Of a DNA stretch of 13,371 bases, positions 4,963-12,668 are shown piece by piece. Position numbers and translations under genes: made by a program. The stretch spans positions 1 through 13,371 of the forward strand of contig JAFVRI010000170.1 of the NCBI GenBank assembly GCA_017504335.1. Reading direction: 5' to 3'. This stretch comes from Clostridia bacterium (lineage in GTDB: Bacteria; Bacillota; Clostridia; Oscillospirales; CAG-272). Positions within the stretch are counted from its first letter, which is position 1. Every line of letters starts with the position of its first letter. The notes beneath the pieces were generated by a model that ran no database searches, was not told the DNA's origin, and saw nothing but the letters and a program-made list of their open reading frames with translations.

Positions 4963-7900
4963 TTATTCGGAGCGAAGTGCTTCCACGGGATCCTTCTTGG
5001 AGGCTACCTTTGCGGGGATCAAGCCTGCGATGAAGGTTAAGAACATGCTGATGGCAACCAGAATGAGGGCTGCTACCCAAGGAAGGGCGGCATTGATGTT
5101 GGTCATTCCGGTCAGCGCATGGATGATGGCGTTGATGGGCAGACAGAGGAGAACGGTGACAATAACACCGATGGCTCCTGCCGCAAAGCCCACAATGAGA
5201 GTTTCCGCATTGAATACACGGGAAATGTCTCGTTTGGACGCACCGATGGCGCGGAGAATTCCGATTTCTTTGGTTCTCTCCAGAACCGAGATATAGGTGA
5301 TGATACCGATCATGATGGAGGAAACCACCAAGGAGACCGATACGAAGGCAACCAGCACGTAGGTGATGGCATCAATGATCACGGTTACCGAGGAAAGCAG
5401 AATTGCCATAATGTCGGTATAGGAGATCTGATCCTCTTCGGTTGCCTGCGCATTGTAATCCTCAATGAGCTTTTGAATATTTTCCTTCGCTTCAAAATCC
5501 ACGGGATAGATGTTGATGGCAGAGAGCGCCTTTTCTCCCTCCGAGGATCCGAGAACGACCAGATTGTCGTCATAGGTGCTTTCAGACTTCACCATGTGGT
5601 TCTGATAGAGCGAGGCATATTCCTTACGGGATTCCTCGGTTTTTTGCATATCCTCTCGGTAGGAATCAAAGAGGGCGGCAATGGCTTCGTTCTTGAATTC
5701 CTCGTCGTTCTGTATACGGGTAGCGTAATATTTGCCCGCCAACGTCATGGGATCCATGCCGTAAACGTATGCCGAAAGAGATTGAGCCAGAGAATCCATG
5801 GGAGAGGTGATGCCGTTTGCGGTCATGAGATGACGGATCAGGTACATCTGCATTTCCGCTGCCGTTTGCTTTCCGCTTATTACGTCCGCCATGAATTGAG
5901 CCATATGCGGCGCGGTGGGTTCGAAGAGCTCCTCGGTCAGATTTTTCTGCTCTTCCACCATGGAATAGACCATGCGGAAGGTCATTTCCGTCATGGAGTT
6001 GAAGGCGTTTTCCAGCTTCTCATCCGTGTTGTACATGTTTTCGATCAAGCCCTTATAGGTTTGATAAATGCCATAGGAGGGGCTGGTTTCGTCATCGACC
6101 AGAGCGATCCCGTCCAGCTCAAACATGGAGCCGATGGAGGGAACCATAACCTTATACTCATCCAGTGTAGCGCCGGGCTGCATATCGGTGGCAAGCAGAA
6201 TGGCGGCAATCGCTTCGTTGGCGCTGGTGCCCAATGCCAAAGAGCCGTTCTTGCTGTTGAAGCCGTACAGGTCGATCAAAAATTGCTTTTGCTTTTCGGG
6301 GGTATTGATGATGGTTTTGATCTTGGCAAGGTAACCTGCCATTTCTTCCTCGGTTACTTCGGTGCGGATGGCGAGATACGCATCCTTCTTTCCCTTAGCA
6401 TCCAAAGAAGAGAAATATCCTTCCAGTTTTTCGATCTTCTCATCATCGGTCAGCTTATCGGCATCCTCAATGGCGAAGGGAAGTCCCGTAAACACGTCAA
6501 AGGAGGGATTGGCAAGCTGTTGCTTGACGATATCGCTTTCGTCAATCTTGGAAAGGATCTGTTCGGTCAAGGCGGAGGTATAGGCGATGGGGGTGGAAAT
6601 CGAGGTTGCGGTTGCGTTGTCGCTGGGGGATACCACACCGACAATCTTCAGACCGATTCCGTCCTGACGAAGAGAACCTGCCTCAAAGCTCTCCTTGTCC
6701 CGCTTGTCTCCCCAAATCGGGAAGCTCTTGCCGTCGGAAAGAGTATAGCTCTCGTCGATGCCCTCGTAGAAATCGGAATTGTATGCCACGAACAGCTCCA
6801 GATCATAAAAATCCTGATAGGAGAATTCCATTCCGTGAGTCTTGGCATCGTAGCTTTCACCCATCATCATTGCGGCCATCATCGCGGTCATGTCATCGGG
6901 ATCGAGAATGCCCAGCATATAGAGGGCAATGTTGGCAACCGTGTTGTTCTTGTCTACCACAAGAATCAATTCATTGGCGTGCTCGGGCCATCTTCCGTCT
7001 ATCAAATCATACTGGGAGAGAACCGAGGCATTGATCAGCTCTCCGTCCTTTCCGGGCATGAGTTCCGAGAAAACGCTGATGGAGTCGGTGATAGCGGACA
7101 GACCCGAATATTCGGTGGAAAAATCCGAAAGCACCGAGGAGGGGCTGACCTGCATCAGACCCTTATTGCCGTAAGGGGTGTTGGCATTGAAGATCTGAAG
7201 ATCCATGGCATAGGAGTATTGAACTGCCAGAATATCGTCCTTAAATTCATCCCTGCGACCATCAAAATATTTATTGAAGGCATTCAGATTGTTCTGTTCC
7301 ATAGAAACCATGGCGGACACCATGTCGCTGATGGAGTCGTCCACATAAATCTTATTGGGGTCTCGTTCTGCACTGTCCGATTCGTTGTGTGCCATCATGG
7401 CACCCATCATGGCGGTATAGTCCGAGGTTTGTGCGGTGATCGAAATCGGATAGGAGGTCAGTGCGTCCTCCTGTACTCCCGCGATAAAGAGATTGACACC
7501 GTTGGACAGCGAAAGGATCAGGGCAATGCCGATGATACCGATGCTTCCCGCAAAGGAGGTTAAAATGGTCCGACCCTTTTTGGTGAGCAGGTTGTTTTTG
7601 GAAAGGGAGAGAGCGGTCAGGAAGGACATGGAGGTCTTCTTGCTCCGCTTGTTCTTCTTCGGTGCGGGGGAATTTGCCGCAACAGGCTCTCCCTCGTAGG
7701 GAGCGGAATCATCCACCACCATACCGTCACGCAGACGGACGATTCGTGTGGAATACTCCTCGGCAAGCTCGGGGTTATGGGTAACCATAATGACCAGACG
7801 GTCCTTGGCAACCTCCTTGAGCAGCTCCATGATCTGCACGGTGGTAGCGGTATCCAACGCACCCGTAGGCTCGTCTGCCAAAAGAATATCGGGATTGTTG

Positions 7901-8370
7901 ACCAACGCGCGGGCGATGGCAACGCGTTGCATTTGTCCGCCCGACATCTGGTTGGGGCGCTTGTGAAGCTGGTCTCCGAGACCTACCTCCTTTAATGCCT
8001 GAATGGCACGGGCACGGCGCTCCGATTTGGAAACACCGGAAAGAGTCAGGGCAAGCTCTACGTTGGAAAGCACACTCTGATGGGGAATCAGATTGTAGCT
8101 TTGGAAGACAAAGCCGATGGAATGGTTCCGATAGGTATCCCAATCTCTGTCCTTGAATTTTTTGGTAGAGACACCGTTGATGATCAGGTCTCCGCTGGTG
8201 TAGCGGTCAAGTCCGCCGACAATGTTCAAAAGCGTGGTTTTGCCGCAACCGGAGGGACCCAGAATCGAGACGAATTCGTTTCTGCGAAATTTCAGACTGA
8301 CACCGTTCAGCGCCAGCACTTCCGTGTCACCGGATTCGTATTTTTTTACGATTTGGTTCAGTTCTAACAT
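4963..8370 (-). CDS. Fused ABC ATPase/permease, MacB-like, with very large extracellular domain
   Basis: The protein has 1135 residues. Residues 1-225 are an ABC ATPase of the lipoprotein/peptide-export type: Walker A GPSGCGKTT (38-46), Q-loop Gln90, signature MSGGQ (142-146), Walker B ILLADEP (162-168), switch His198. A basic linker (239-246) leads to a first membrane helix at about 268-298. An extracellular domain of roughly 690 residues (300-988) follows, then three helices (about 990-1028, 1056-1082, 1096-1120) forming the FtsX-type permease core with VLERTKEIGILRAIGAS (1029-1045). This is MacB order and topology, but MacB's extracellular domain is only about a third as large. Two methionine clusters stand out: AMMGAMM (320-326) and MTAMMAAMMM (494-503). 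Mechanotransmission or export of a peptide or lipid is likely by family; the substrate is unknown. The ATG at 8370 has AGGAG about 7 nt upstream. Confidence 0.92.
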   Translation of the reverse strand: MLELNQIVKKYESGDTEVLALNGVSLKFRRNEFVSILGPSGCGKTTLLNIVGGLDRYTSGDLIINGVSTKKFKDRDWDTYRNHSIGFVFQSYNLIPHQSVLSNVELALTLSGVSKSERRARAIQALKEVGLGDQLHKRPNQMSGGQMQRVAIARALVNNPDILLADEPTGALDTATTVQIMELLKEVAKDRLVIMVTHNPELAEEYSTRIVRLRDGMVVDDSAPYEGEPVAANSPAPKKNKRSKKTSMSFLTALSLSKNNLLTKKGRTILTSFAGSIGIIGIALILSLSNGVNLFIAGVQEDALTSYPISITAQTSDYTAMMGAMMAHNESDSAERDPNKIYVDDSISDMVSAMVSMEQNNLNAFNKYFDGRRDEFKDDILAVQYSYAMDLQIFNANTPYGNKGLMQVSPSSVLSDFSTEYSGLSAITDSISVFSELMPGKDGELINASVLSQYDLIDGRWPEHANELILVVDKNNTVANIALYMLGILDPDDMTAMMAAMMMGESYDAKTHGMEFSYQDFYDLELFVAYNSDFYEGIDESYTLSDGKSFPIWGDKRDKESFEAGSLRQDGIGLKIVGVVSPSDNATATSISTPIAYTSALTEQILSKIDESDIVKQQLANPSFDVFTGLPFAIEDADKLTDDEKIEKLEGYFSSLDAKGKKDAYLAIRTEVTEEEMAGYLAKIKTIINTPEKQKQFLIDLYGFNSKNGSLALGTSANEAIAAILLATDMQPGATLDEYKVMVPSIGSMFELDGIALVDDETSPSYGIYQTYKGLIENMYNTDEKLENAFNSMTEMTFRMVYSMVEEQKNLTEELFEPTAPHMAQFMADVISGKQTAAEMQMYLIRHLMTANGITSPMDSLAQSLSAYVYGMDPMTLAGKYYATRIQNDEEFKNEAIAALFDSYREDMQKTEESRKEYASLYQNHMVKSESTYDDNLVVLGSSEGEKALSAINIYPVDFEAKENIQKLIEDYNAQATEEDQISYTDIMAILLSSVTVIIDAITYVLVAFVSVSLVVSSIMIGIITYISVLERTKEIGILRAIGASKRDISRVFNAETLIVGFAAGAIGVIVTVLLCLPINAIIHALTGMTNINAALPWVAALILVAISMFLTFIAGLIPAKVASKKDPVEALRSE

Positions 8371-8401
8371 AGAAATCTCCTACTCTAATGCATGTATATA
8401 T

Positions 8402-8410
8402 ATGATACCA
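8402..8410 (-). promoter_or_regulatory. Possible extended -10 promoter of the ABC transporter gene
   Basis: The minus strand reads TGG then TATCAT (8410-8402), an extended -10 about 32 nt before the start codon. No good -35 is seen at the usual distance. No terminator hairpin is visible between the RadC-family gene and this point, so read-through from 8447 is possible. Confidence 0.4.
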
Positions 8411-8446
8411 CTTATTTTTTAATATTTCTCATGGATTTGCGTAAAA

Positions 8447-9169
8447 TTATGTGAATTTTTTTCGGGAATTGTGAAGAGAGAGTGACGGGGCTTGCTCGGC
8501 AGAGCTTGCTTCCTCTCTGTGATACAAAATCGGACGGCATTGATCGCCTGCCACGATGAAGTGGTCGATGAGCGTTACGTGGATGGCAGAGAGTGCCTGA
8601 GAGATCTGCAGGGTAGAAGCAAGGTCCTCATCGGAAGGATAAAGAACTCCGTCGGGGTGATTGTGTACCAGTACGGCGGCGGATGCGTTGACACGGGCGG
8701 CAGCGGTCAGAATCTGTCTGGGGGACAGGTGAACGAGATTGACATCTCCGTCTCCCAGCTCGCAGGTCTCCAGTAGCCGTCCCGATGCGTTGAAGAGAAG
8801 AACCATTGCCTTTTCGTAATCGCAGCCGATGAAAAGCGCGCGAAGATATTCCTGAAGGACCTCTCGATTGTTTAAGAGATCACGGGTGTCCTGCCGTTGC
8901 AGGGAATAGCGGTAAATGCATTCGGATACCAATCGGATCAGCACCGCAGAGGAGGGACCGACACCGTCCACCTCCTGCAGAGAGGTGGCGTTGGCATCAA
9001 ACACACCGCGAAAGGAGCCAAATCGCTTGATCAGGTGGTGCGCGATCTCATTGGTGTTGGCTCGAGGGATGGAGGAAAAAAGAAGGATCTCCAAAATTTC
9101 ATGATCCTCCAGCGAATCTCCGTTCATAAATTTCTTTCGAATTCTTTCCCTGTGTCCGTCATGAATCAT
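8447..9169 (-). CDS. radC: RadC-family JAMM-domain protein
   Basis: The 240-residue protein has an N-terminal helical part (about 1-90) with a helix-hairpin-helix-like turn VDGVGPSSA (68-76), then the RadC/MPN domain. The metal-binding JAMM motif is complete: HNHPDG (His169 and His171), Ser179 and Asp182 in LYPSDED. The family was named for DNA repair, but that role is doubtful and its reaction is not established; a metal hydrolase fold is what the sequence supports. The frame is open to 9307, but I chose the ATG at 9169, which has GGAGGAA 7 nt upstream and a strong promoter just beyond. The N-terminal motif is diverged from the usual PREKL form (GHRERIRKKF). It is transcribed divergently from the DUF378 gene. 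Confidence 0.9.
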   Translation of the reverse strand: MIHDGHRERIRKKFMNGDSLEDHEILEILLFSSIPRANTNEIAHHLIKRFGSFRGVFDANATSLQEVDGVGPSSAVLIRLVSECIYRYSLQRQDTRDLLNNREVLQEYLRALFIGCDYEKAMVLLFNASGRLLETCELGDGDVNLVHLSPRQILTAAARVNASAAVLVHNHPDGVLYPSDEDLASTLQISQALSAIHVTLIDHFIVAGDQCRPILYHREEASSAEQAPSLSLHNSRKKFT

Positions 9170-9190
9170 GCTGATTCCTCCATCAAAAGT

Positions 9191-9207
9191 CAATGATGTT
9201 ATCATTG
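9191..9207. promoter_or_regulatory. Operator-like inverted repeat over the radC start site
   Basis: CAATGAT-GTT-ATCATTG is a perfect 7-bp inverted repeat with a 3-nt centre. It overlaps four bases of the radC -10 box (9204-9209) and covers the expected transcript start near 9197. This is a typical repressor position. It is not a Firmicutes LexA box (GAAC-N4-GTTC). Confidence 0.6.
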
Positions 9208-9232
9208 TATCATGTTCAATCTTTTTCGTCAA
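9204..9232 (-). promoter_or_regulatory. Sigma-A promoter of the radC-family gene
   Basis: The minus strand has TTGACG (9232-9227), a 17-nt spacer and TACAAT (9209-9204). The -10 is extended by TG (TGATACAAT). Each box has one mismatch from the consensus. The start site would be near 9197, leaving a leader of about 28 nt. Confidence 0.8.
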
Positions 9233-9351
9233 CAAAAAAGTGCGTGAAATGCGAAATTTGGCAGTTCTTCCGTTTTTTGTTCGGTATGGGGACATTATTT
9301 CGGTCAAAACTAAGCATGAACGGAGAAAAACCGTTTAAAGGAGGACAGGAC

Positions 9352-9567
9352 ATGATAATGGATAGAATCGCCCTTCTCCTTACCGTGATCGGAGCATTGA
9401 ACTGGGGAAGTGTTGGACTTTTTCGGTTCGACCTGGTCGCATGGATCTTTGGCGGACAGACCGCCCTCGGAAGCCGCATCGTGTACACGGTGGTGGCACT
9501 GGCGGGGATCTGGTGCATTTCCTTGCTGTTCCGTGCCAGAGAACGCTTCCATGCCATGGACGAGTAA
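9352..9567 (+). CDS. DUF378 family small membrane protein
   Basis: The 71-residue protein starts MIMDRIALLLTVIGALNWG and continues with LFRFDLVAWIFGG and a second hydrophobic segment (IVYTVVALAGIWCISLLF, about 44-61). The GALNWG and FDLVAW motifs are characteristic of DUF378, a two-helix inner-membrane family of unknown function. The frame extends upstream to 9193, but the ATG at 9352 has a near-perfect site, AAAGGAGG, 7 nt upstream. MDRIALL at 9358 is a less likely start. A terminator follows at 9591. The promoter is not clear: the region from 9240 holds no convincing -35/-10 pair on this strand. Confidence 0.9.
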   Translation: MIMDRIALLLTVIGALNWGSVGLFRFDLVAWIFGGQTALGSRIVYTVVALAGIWCISLLFRARERFHAMDE

Positions 9568-9590
9568 GGCAGAGCGTTAATCAGTCTTTT

Positions 9591-9636
9591 TTCTCGCGCA
9601 ATTGACCGAAACGGACATTTGCGCGAGAATATTTTT
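9591..9636 (+). terminator. Rho-independent terminator after the DUF378 gene
   Basis: TTCTCGCGCAA (9591-9601) pairs with TTGCGCGAGAA (9619-9629), an 11-bp stem with a 17-nt loop, followed by TATTTTTG. It lies just upstream of the next promoter. Confidence 0.8.
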
Positions 9637-9644
9637 GAATGTCA

Positions 9645-9673
9645 TTGCTTTTTTTGAAAAAGTATGGTATACT
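9645..9673 (+). promoter_or_regulatory. Sigma-A promoter of the GH127-type gene
   Basis: TTGCTT (9645-9650), a 17-nt spacer and TATACT (9668-9673) with an extended TGG immediately before. The start site would be near 9680, about 39 nt before the ATG at 9719. No operator or catabolite-repression site is obvious. Confidence 0.7.
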
Positions 9674-9718
9674 TGTTGGGTAAGATTAATTACACTTTTA
9701 CGAAAAAAGGAGAATGCA

Positions 9719-11626
9719 ATGAAGGACTGTGAAATCAAGCGTTACGAGGGTGTAGCCGATTGGGCGGTACGCTTCCTGATGAAGGAGCAGATCAAGGATC
9801 CTGTGCTTTGGAAGCGCTTTGTTCAGCAATTCCGTGATCAGATTGACGGAAGTGACCGAGGCTGGCGCGGAGAATATTGGGGAAAGACCATTCGCGGAGC
9901 GGTAATGCTTTATGAATACACCCGTGATGAGGAGCTGTACGAGCTTTTGACCGCTTCGGTTCGGGATATGCTGACTGTTGCCGAGGAGGACGGACGTGTT
10001 TCTACATACACCCGCGAGCTGGAATTCAACGCATGGGATATGTGGTGCCGCAAATATGTCCTGCTTGGAATGGAATATTACTATGACATCTGCCGCGACG
10101 AGTCCTTGAAGGCGCAGATCATTTCTTATATGAAGGGTCTTGCCGATTGTGTTCTTGCACGGATTGGAAGAGAGAGCGAGGGCAAAAAGCCGATCACTCT
10201 TTGCTGTTACAGCTGGATGGGTTTGAACGCATCCTCCATTCTGGAGCCTATGGCATGGCTGTACCGTCTGACGGGGGAGAAGAGATATCTGAATTTCGCT
10301 ACCTACGTAGTGGAGAACGGCGGCTCTCATATGCACGACATTTTCGAGCTTGCCTATGAAAACAAGATCTATCCCTATCAGTACGGTGTGGAAAAGGCAT
10401 ACGAAATGATTTCCTGCTTTGAGGGACTTTTGGAGTATTACGCCGTGACCGGTGTGGAAAAATACCGCATTGCCGCCGAGAATTTTGGAAGAGCTCTTCT
10501 TGAATCCGATGTAACCGTCATCGGCTGTTGCGGAGCGACTCACGAGATGTTCGACCACTCCAAGTCGCGTCAGACTGCCAAGGCGCTGGACGGAATCCGT
10601 CAGGAGAACTGCGTATCCGTTACCTGGATGAAGTTCTGTGGACGGTTGCTGAAGCTGACAGGCGACCGCATGTTTGCGGATGCCATGGAGCAGACCTTCT
10701 ACAATGCTTATCTTGGCGCGCTGAATACCGATCACAAGCTCTCCGATGAGTTGATCCGTGAATTCGGTGTCGGCACTCCCGATTCTCAGTTGGTTTATAT
10801 GACACTTCCCTTTGACAGCTACAGCCCTCTGACTCCCGACAAGCGCGGAAAGAAGAATTCGGGTCTTCGCATCTTCAAGGATAAGACCTTCTATAGCTGC
10901 TGCGCGTCCATCGGCTCGGCAGGAGTGGGAAGCTTTTTGCGTCATGCCGTTTTGGTTGACGGTGAGACGGTTACCGTGAATTTCTACGAAAAGGGAGAGG
11001 CATCTCTTGATGTGAACGGCGTGTCCGTTGGCATCGCGTTCGACACCGAGTATCCCGCAGACGGTAAGGTGCGTATGACGGTATCCGCCGATGCTCCTGT
11101 TTCTTTTGATCTGCGTTTGCGTCTGCCCGCATGGTCGGCACATAATGACATTACCGCTGCCCGTGACTTCTCCGAGGAAAACGGCTATGCCGTTCTGCGC
11201 GGAGACTGGAAGGGAGAGGAGAGCGTGGAGCTTTCCTTTGACATGACGATCCGCGAAACCTATCCTACGGTGTGGGATACCGATGTAATCTATACCGATA
11301 ATCACTACAATTCCGAGCGCCCTGTGGTGGTAATGCATGAGGAATCGGACGACCATTACGTGTCGCTGGCAAAGGGGCCCTTGGTGCTTGCCATCGACTC
11401 CCGTACGGGAAAGAATGCGCATTCTACCTTTGATTTCCGCAGAAACGCAGACGGAACCATTGCCCACAAGGCGGAGGGCGCTTGCGAATTTCTGCCCGGA
11501 AATCCCTGCCTGACCCGTTGCAGCTTTGAGTCGCCCGACGGTGAGCAGTTTGTCCTGACCGACTATGCTTCGGCGGGTAAGGACTGGACCACCCATATCG
11601 CCGCATGGTTGCCAACAAAATCATAA
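9719..11626 (+). CDS. GH127/DUF1680-type glycoside hydrolase, likely beta-L-arabinofuranosidase-like
   Basis: The 635-residue protein has no signal peptide and should be cytoplasmic, acting on imported oligosaccharides. The N-terminal half (about 10-410) has the helical-barrel sequence pattern of DUF1680, including YSWMGLNASSILEPMAWLY (164-182) and VSVTWMKFCGRLLKLTGD (299-316). The C-terminal part is beta-rich. In the GH127 enzyme HypBA1 a zinc site is formed by Glu-x-Cys and a Cys-Cys pair that supplies the nucleophile. Here Glu296-Asn-Cys298 and Cys394-Cys395 (FYSCCASIG) fit that pattern. Glu276 in HEMF is a candidate acid/base by position. Length is typical. The frame opens at 9602, but the ATG at 9719 has AAGGAG 6 nt upstream and lies behind the promoter. 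GH127 members also include other specificities, so the sugar is not fixed. It stands alone, with no transporter or regulator beside it. Confidence 0.85.
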   Translation: MKDCEIKRYEGVADWAVRFLMKEQIKDPVLWKRFVQQFRDQIDGSDRGWRGEYWGKTIRGAVMLYEYTRDEELYELLTASVRDMLTVAEEDGRVSTYTRELEFNAWDMWCRKYVLLGMEYYYDICRDESLKAQIISYMKGLADCVLARIGRESEGKKPITLCCYSWMGLNASSILEPMAWLYRLTGEKRYLNFATYVVENGGSHMHDIFELAYENKIYPYQYGVEKAYEMISCFEGLLEYYAVTGVEKYRIAAENFGRALLESDVTVIGCCGATHEMFDHSKSRQTAKALDGIRQENCVSVTWMKFCGRLLKLTGDRMFADAMEQTFYNAYLGALNTDHKLSDELIREFGVGTPDSQLVYMTLPFDSYSPLTPDKRGKKNSGLRIFKDKTFYSCCASIGSAGVGSFLRHAVLVDGETVTVNFYEKGEASLDVNGVSVGIAFDTEYPADGKVRMTVSADAPVSFDLRLRLPAWSAHNDITAARDFSEENGYAVLRGDWKGEESVELSFDMTIRETYPTVWDTDVIYTDNHYNSERPVVVMHEESDDHYVSLAKGPLVLAIDSRTGKNAHSTFDFRRNADGTIAHKAEGACEFLPGNPCLTRCSFESPDGEQFVLTDYASAGKDWTTHIAAWLPTKS

Positions 11627-11641
11627 TTCCGTAAGGGAAAA

Positions 11642-11683
11642 GACCGCTCTTGCCGATCTTCGGCGGGAGCGGTCCTTTTTTTT
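11642..11683 (+). terminator. Rho-independent terminator after the glycosidase gene
   Basis: GACCGCTC (11642-11649) pairs with GAGCGGTC (11667-11674). An inner TGCCGA/TCGGCG stem continues the helix, and a run of eight T follows (11676-11683). Confidence 0.92.
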
Positions 11684-11711
11684 GAAAAGTTTTTTGCGAC
11701 CTTCGGGGAAA

Positions 11712-11745
11712 TGAGACAAATTTCACGGGAAGGAATGCGTATAAT
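11712..11745 (+). promoter_or_regulatory. Candidate spoIIG promoter with long spacer
   Basis: A perfect TATAAT (11740-11745) lies 23 nt before the spoIIGA start codon. No -35 is found at 17 nt. The best candidate is TGAGAC/GAGACA (11712-11718), 21-22 nt upstream. B. subtilis spoIIG also has a sigma-A promoter with about a 22-bp spacer and needs Spo0A~P. A degenerate 0A-like stretch TTGCGACCTTCG lies at 11694-11705. The -10 is solid; the rest is inference. Confidence 0.5.
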
Positions 11746-11768
11746 AGAAGTATAGAAGGGGGGAGAGA

Positions 11769-12647
11769 ATGGAGCAGACGGTGTATGTGGATCTTTTCTT
11801 TTTGATCAATTTCAGTATGGACTTCCTATGCTTCTTTATTACCTCCAAAATCCTTCAGGGACCTGTTCGGTTTTGGAGAATGACCTTGGCATCCGTCATC
11901 GGTGGAATCTATGCGGGTGTTGCCCTGTTTTTGCCGATTTCGGGCGCGACCGCGATCGCCGCGGATTTGCTTGCTTGTGCCGCGATTTGCTTGATTACAT
12001 ACGGTAAAAAGGGGGAGAGACGATCTCTTCCCGTCTATGTTTTGGTTTATTGCGCGGTTTCCATGACCCTTGGCGGATTTATGACCGCATTTTTCAATCT
12101 TCTAAAGAAAACGCAATGGATCGGGAGTGCCGAGCCGATCGAAGGAGATGGCATTTCGGTTTGGATTTTTGCGGCTTTGGCGGGGATCAGCGGAGTCCTT
12201 ACCTTGCTCGGTGGAAAATTCTTTTCCCGTAAGGGGGCAGGGAAACGGACAAATGTTTCCTTGTCATACGGAGGGAAACGGATTAGCCTTTACGGAATGA
12301 CCGATACCGGAAATCTTTTGCGGGAGCCGATCGGAGGCAAGCCCTGCCTTTTGGCGGATACAGAGGCATTGCGTCCGATTTTGCCGGAGGAGATTTTGCG
12401 AGCGGCAAGGACAGGCGGCGCGGCGGCATTGGATCGTGTAGGGGAAGCACACGCAAAAAATATTCGGATTGTGCCTGCCAAAACCGGGTCGGGCGGCGGC
12501 ATCCTTCTGGCGGTGCGTATGGAAAAAATAACGGTGTCGGGCGAAAAAGGGGAGCGGGAGATCGATGCGATGGTTGCGCTGGCGGATTTGGGAACAAGCG
12601 CGGGTGGCTATCGGATTTTGCTTCCGGCAGAGCTTGTATCAATATAA
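11769..12647 (+). CDS. spoIIGA: Sporulation sigma-E factor processing protease SpoIIGA
   Basis: This membrane-bound aspartic-type protease removes the leader of pro-sigma-E in the mother cell after asymmetric division. The 292 residues show the family plan. The N-terminal half holds about five hydrophobic segments (roughly 8-27, 37-57, 61-78, 88-109, 131-149). The cytoplasmic C-terminal half carries the protease motif GMTDTGNLLREPIGGKP (176-192) with the catalytic aspartate at Asp179. A later glycine-rich stretch PAKTGSGGGILLA (236-248) matches the second conserved region. The opening MEQTVYVDLFFLINFSMD is typical. It is slightly shorter than the B. subtilis protein (about 309). The ATG at 11769 has GGGGGGAG 5 nt upstream. 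It precedes sigE by 21 nt, the standard spoIIG operon order. Confidence 0.95.
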   Translation: MEQTVYVDLFFLINFSMDFLCFFITSKILQGPVRFWRMTLASVIGGIYAGVALFLPISGATAIAADLLACAAICLITYGKKGERRSLPVYVLVYCAVSMTLGGFMTAFFNLLKKTQWIGSAEPIEGDGISVWIFAALAGISGVLTLLGGKFFSRKGAGKRTNVSLSYGGKRISLYGMTDTGNLLREPIGGKPCLLADTEALRPILPEEILRAARTGGAAALDRVGEAHAKNIRIVPAKTGSGGGILLAVRMEKITVSGEKGEREIDAMVALADLGTSAGGYRILLPAELVSI

Positions 12648-12668
12648 ACATAAAACGGAGGAAAAGGG

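Noticed and set aside
7380..7420. Repeated CATCATGGCACCCATCATGG as a DNA repeat
   Set aside because: It is the coding sequence of the methionine/alanine cluster in the ABC protein; ATG/GCC codon repetition explains it.
5119..7563. An 814-codon open frame on the plus strand, antisense to the ABC transporter gene
   Set aside because: It is codon-aligned with the real gene, so its stops would need TTA, CTA or TCA codons in the sense frame, which this genome uses rarely. It has no ribosome binding site and a histidine/glycine-rich composition with no recognisable domain.
8385..8410. TATATATA tract before the ABC gene as a replication or recombination site
   Set aside because: Too short, with no associated repeats or boxes; it is ordinary AT-rich promoter DNA.
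9210..9226. GAAC near the radC promoter as a LexA box
   Set aside because: The partner half-site GTTC is missing at the required spacing (GAAC-N4-TACA).
9698..11596. A 632-codon open frame on the minus strand, antisense to the GH127 gene
   Set aside because: Same codon-aligned shadow effect; no ribosome binding site or domain, and the sense strand encodes a clear enzyme.
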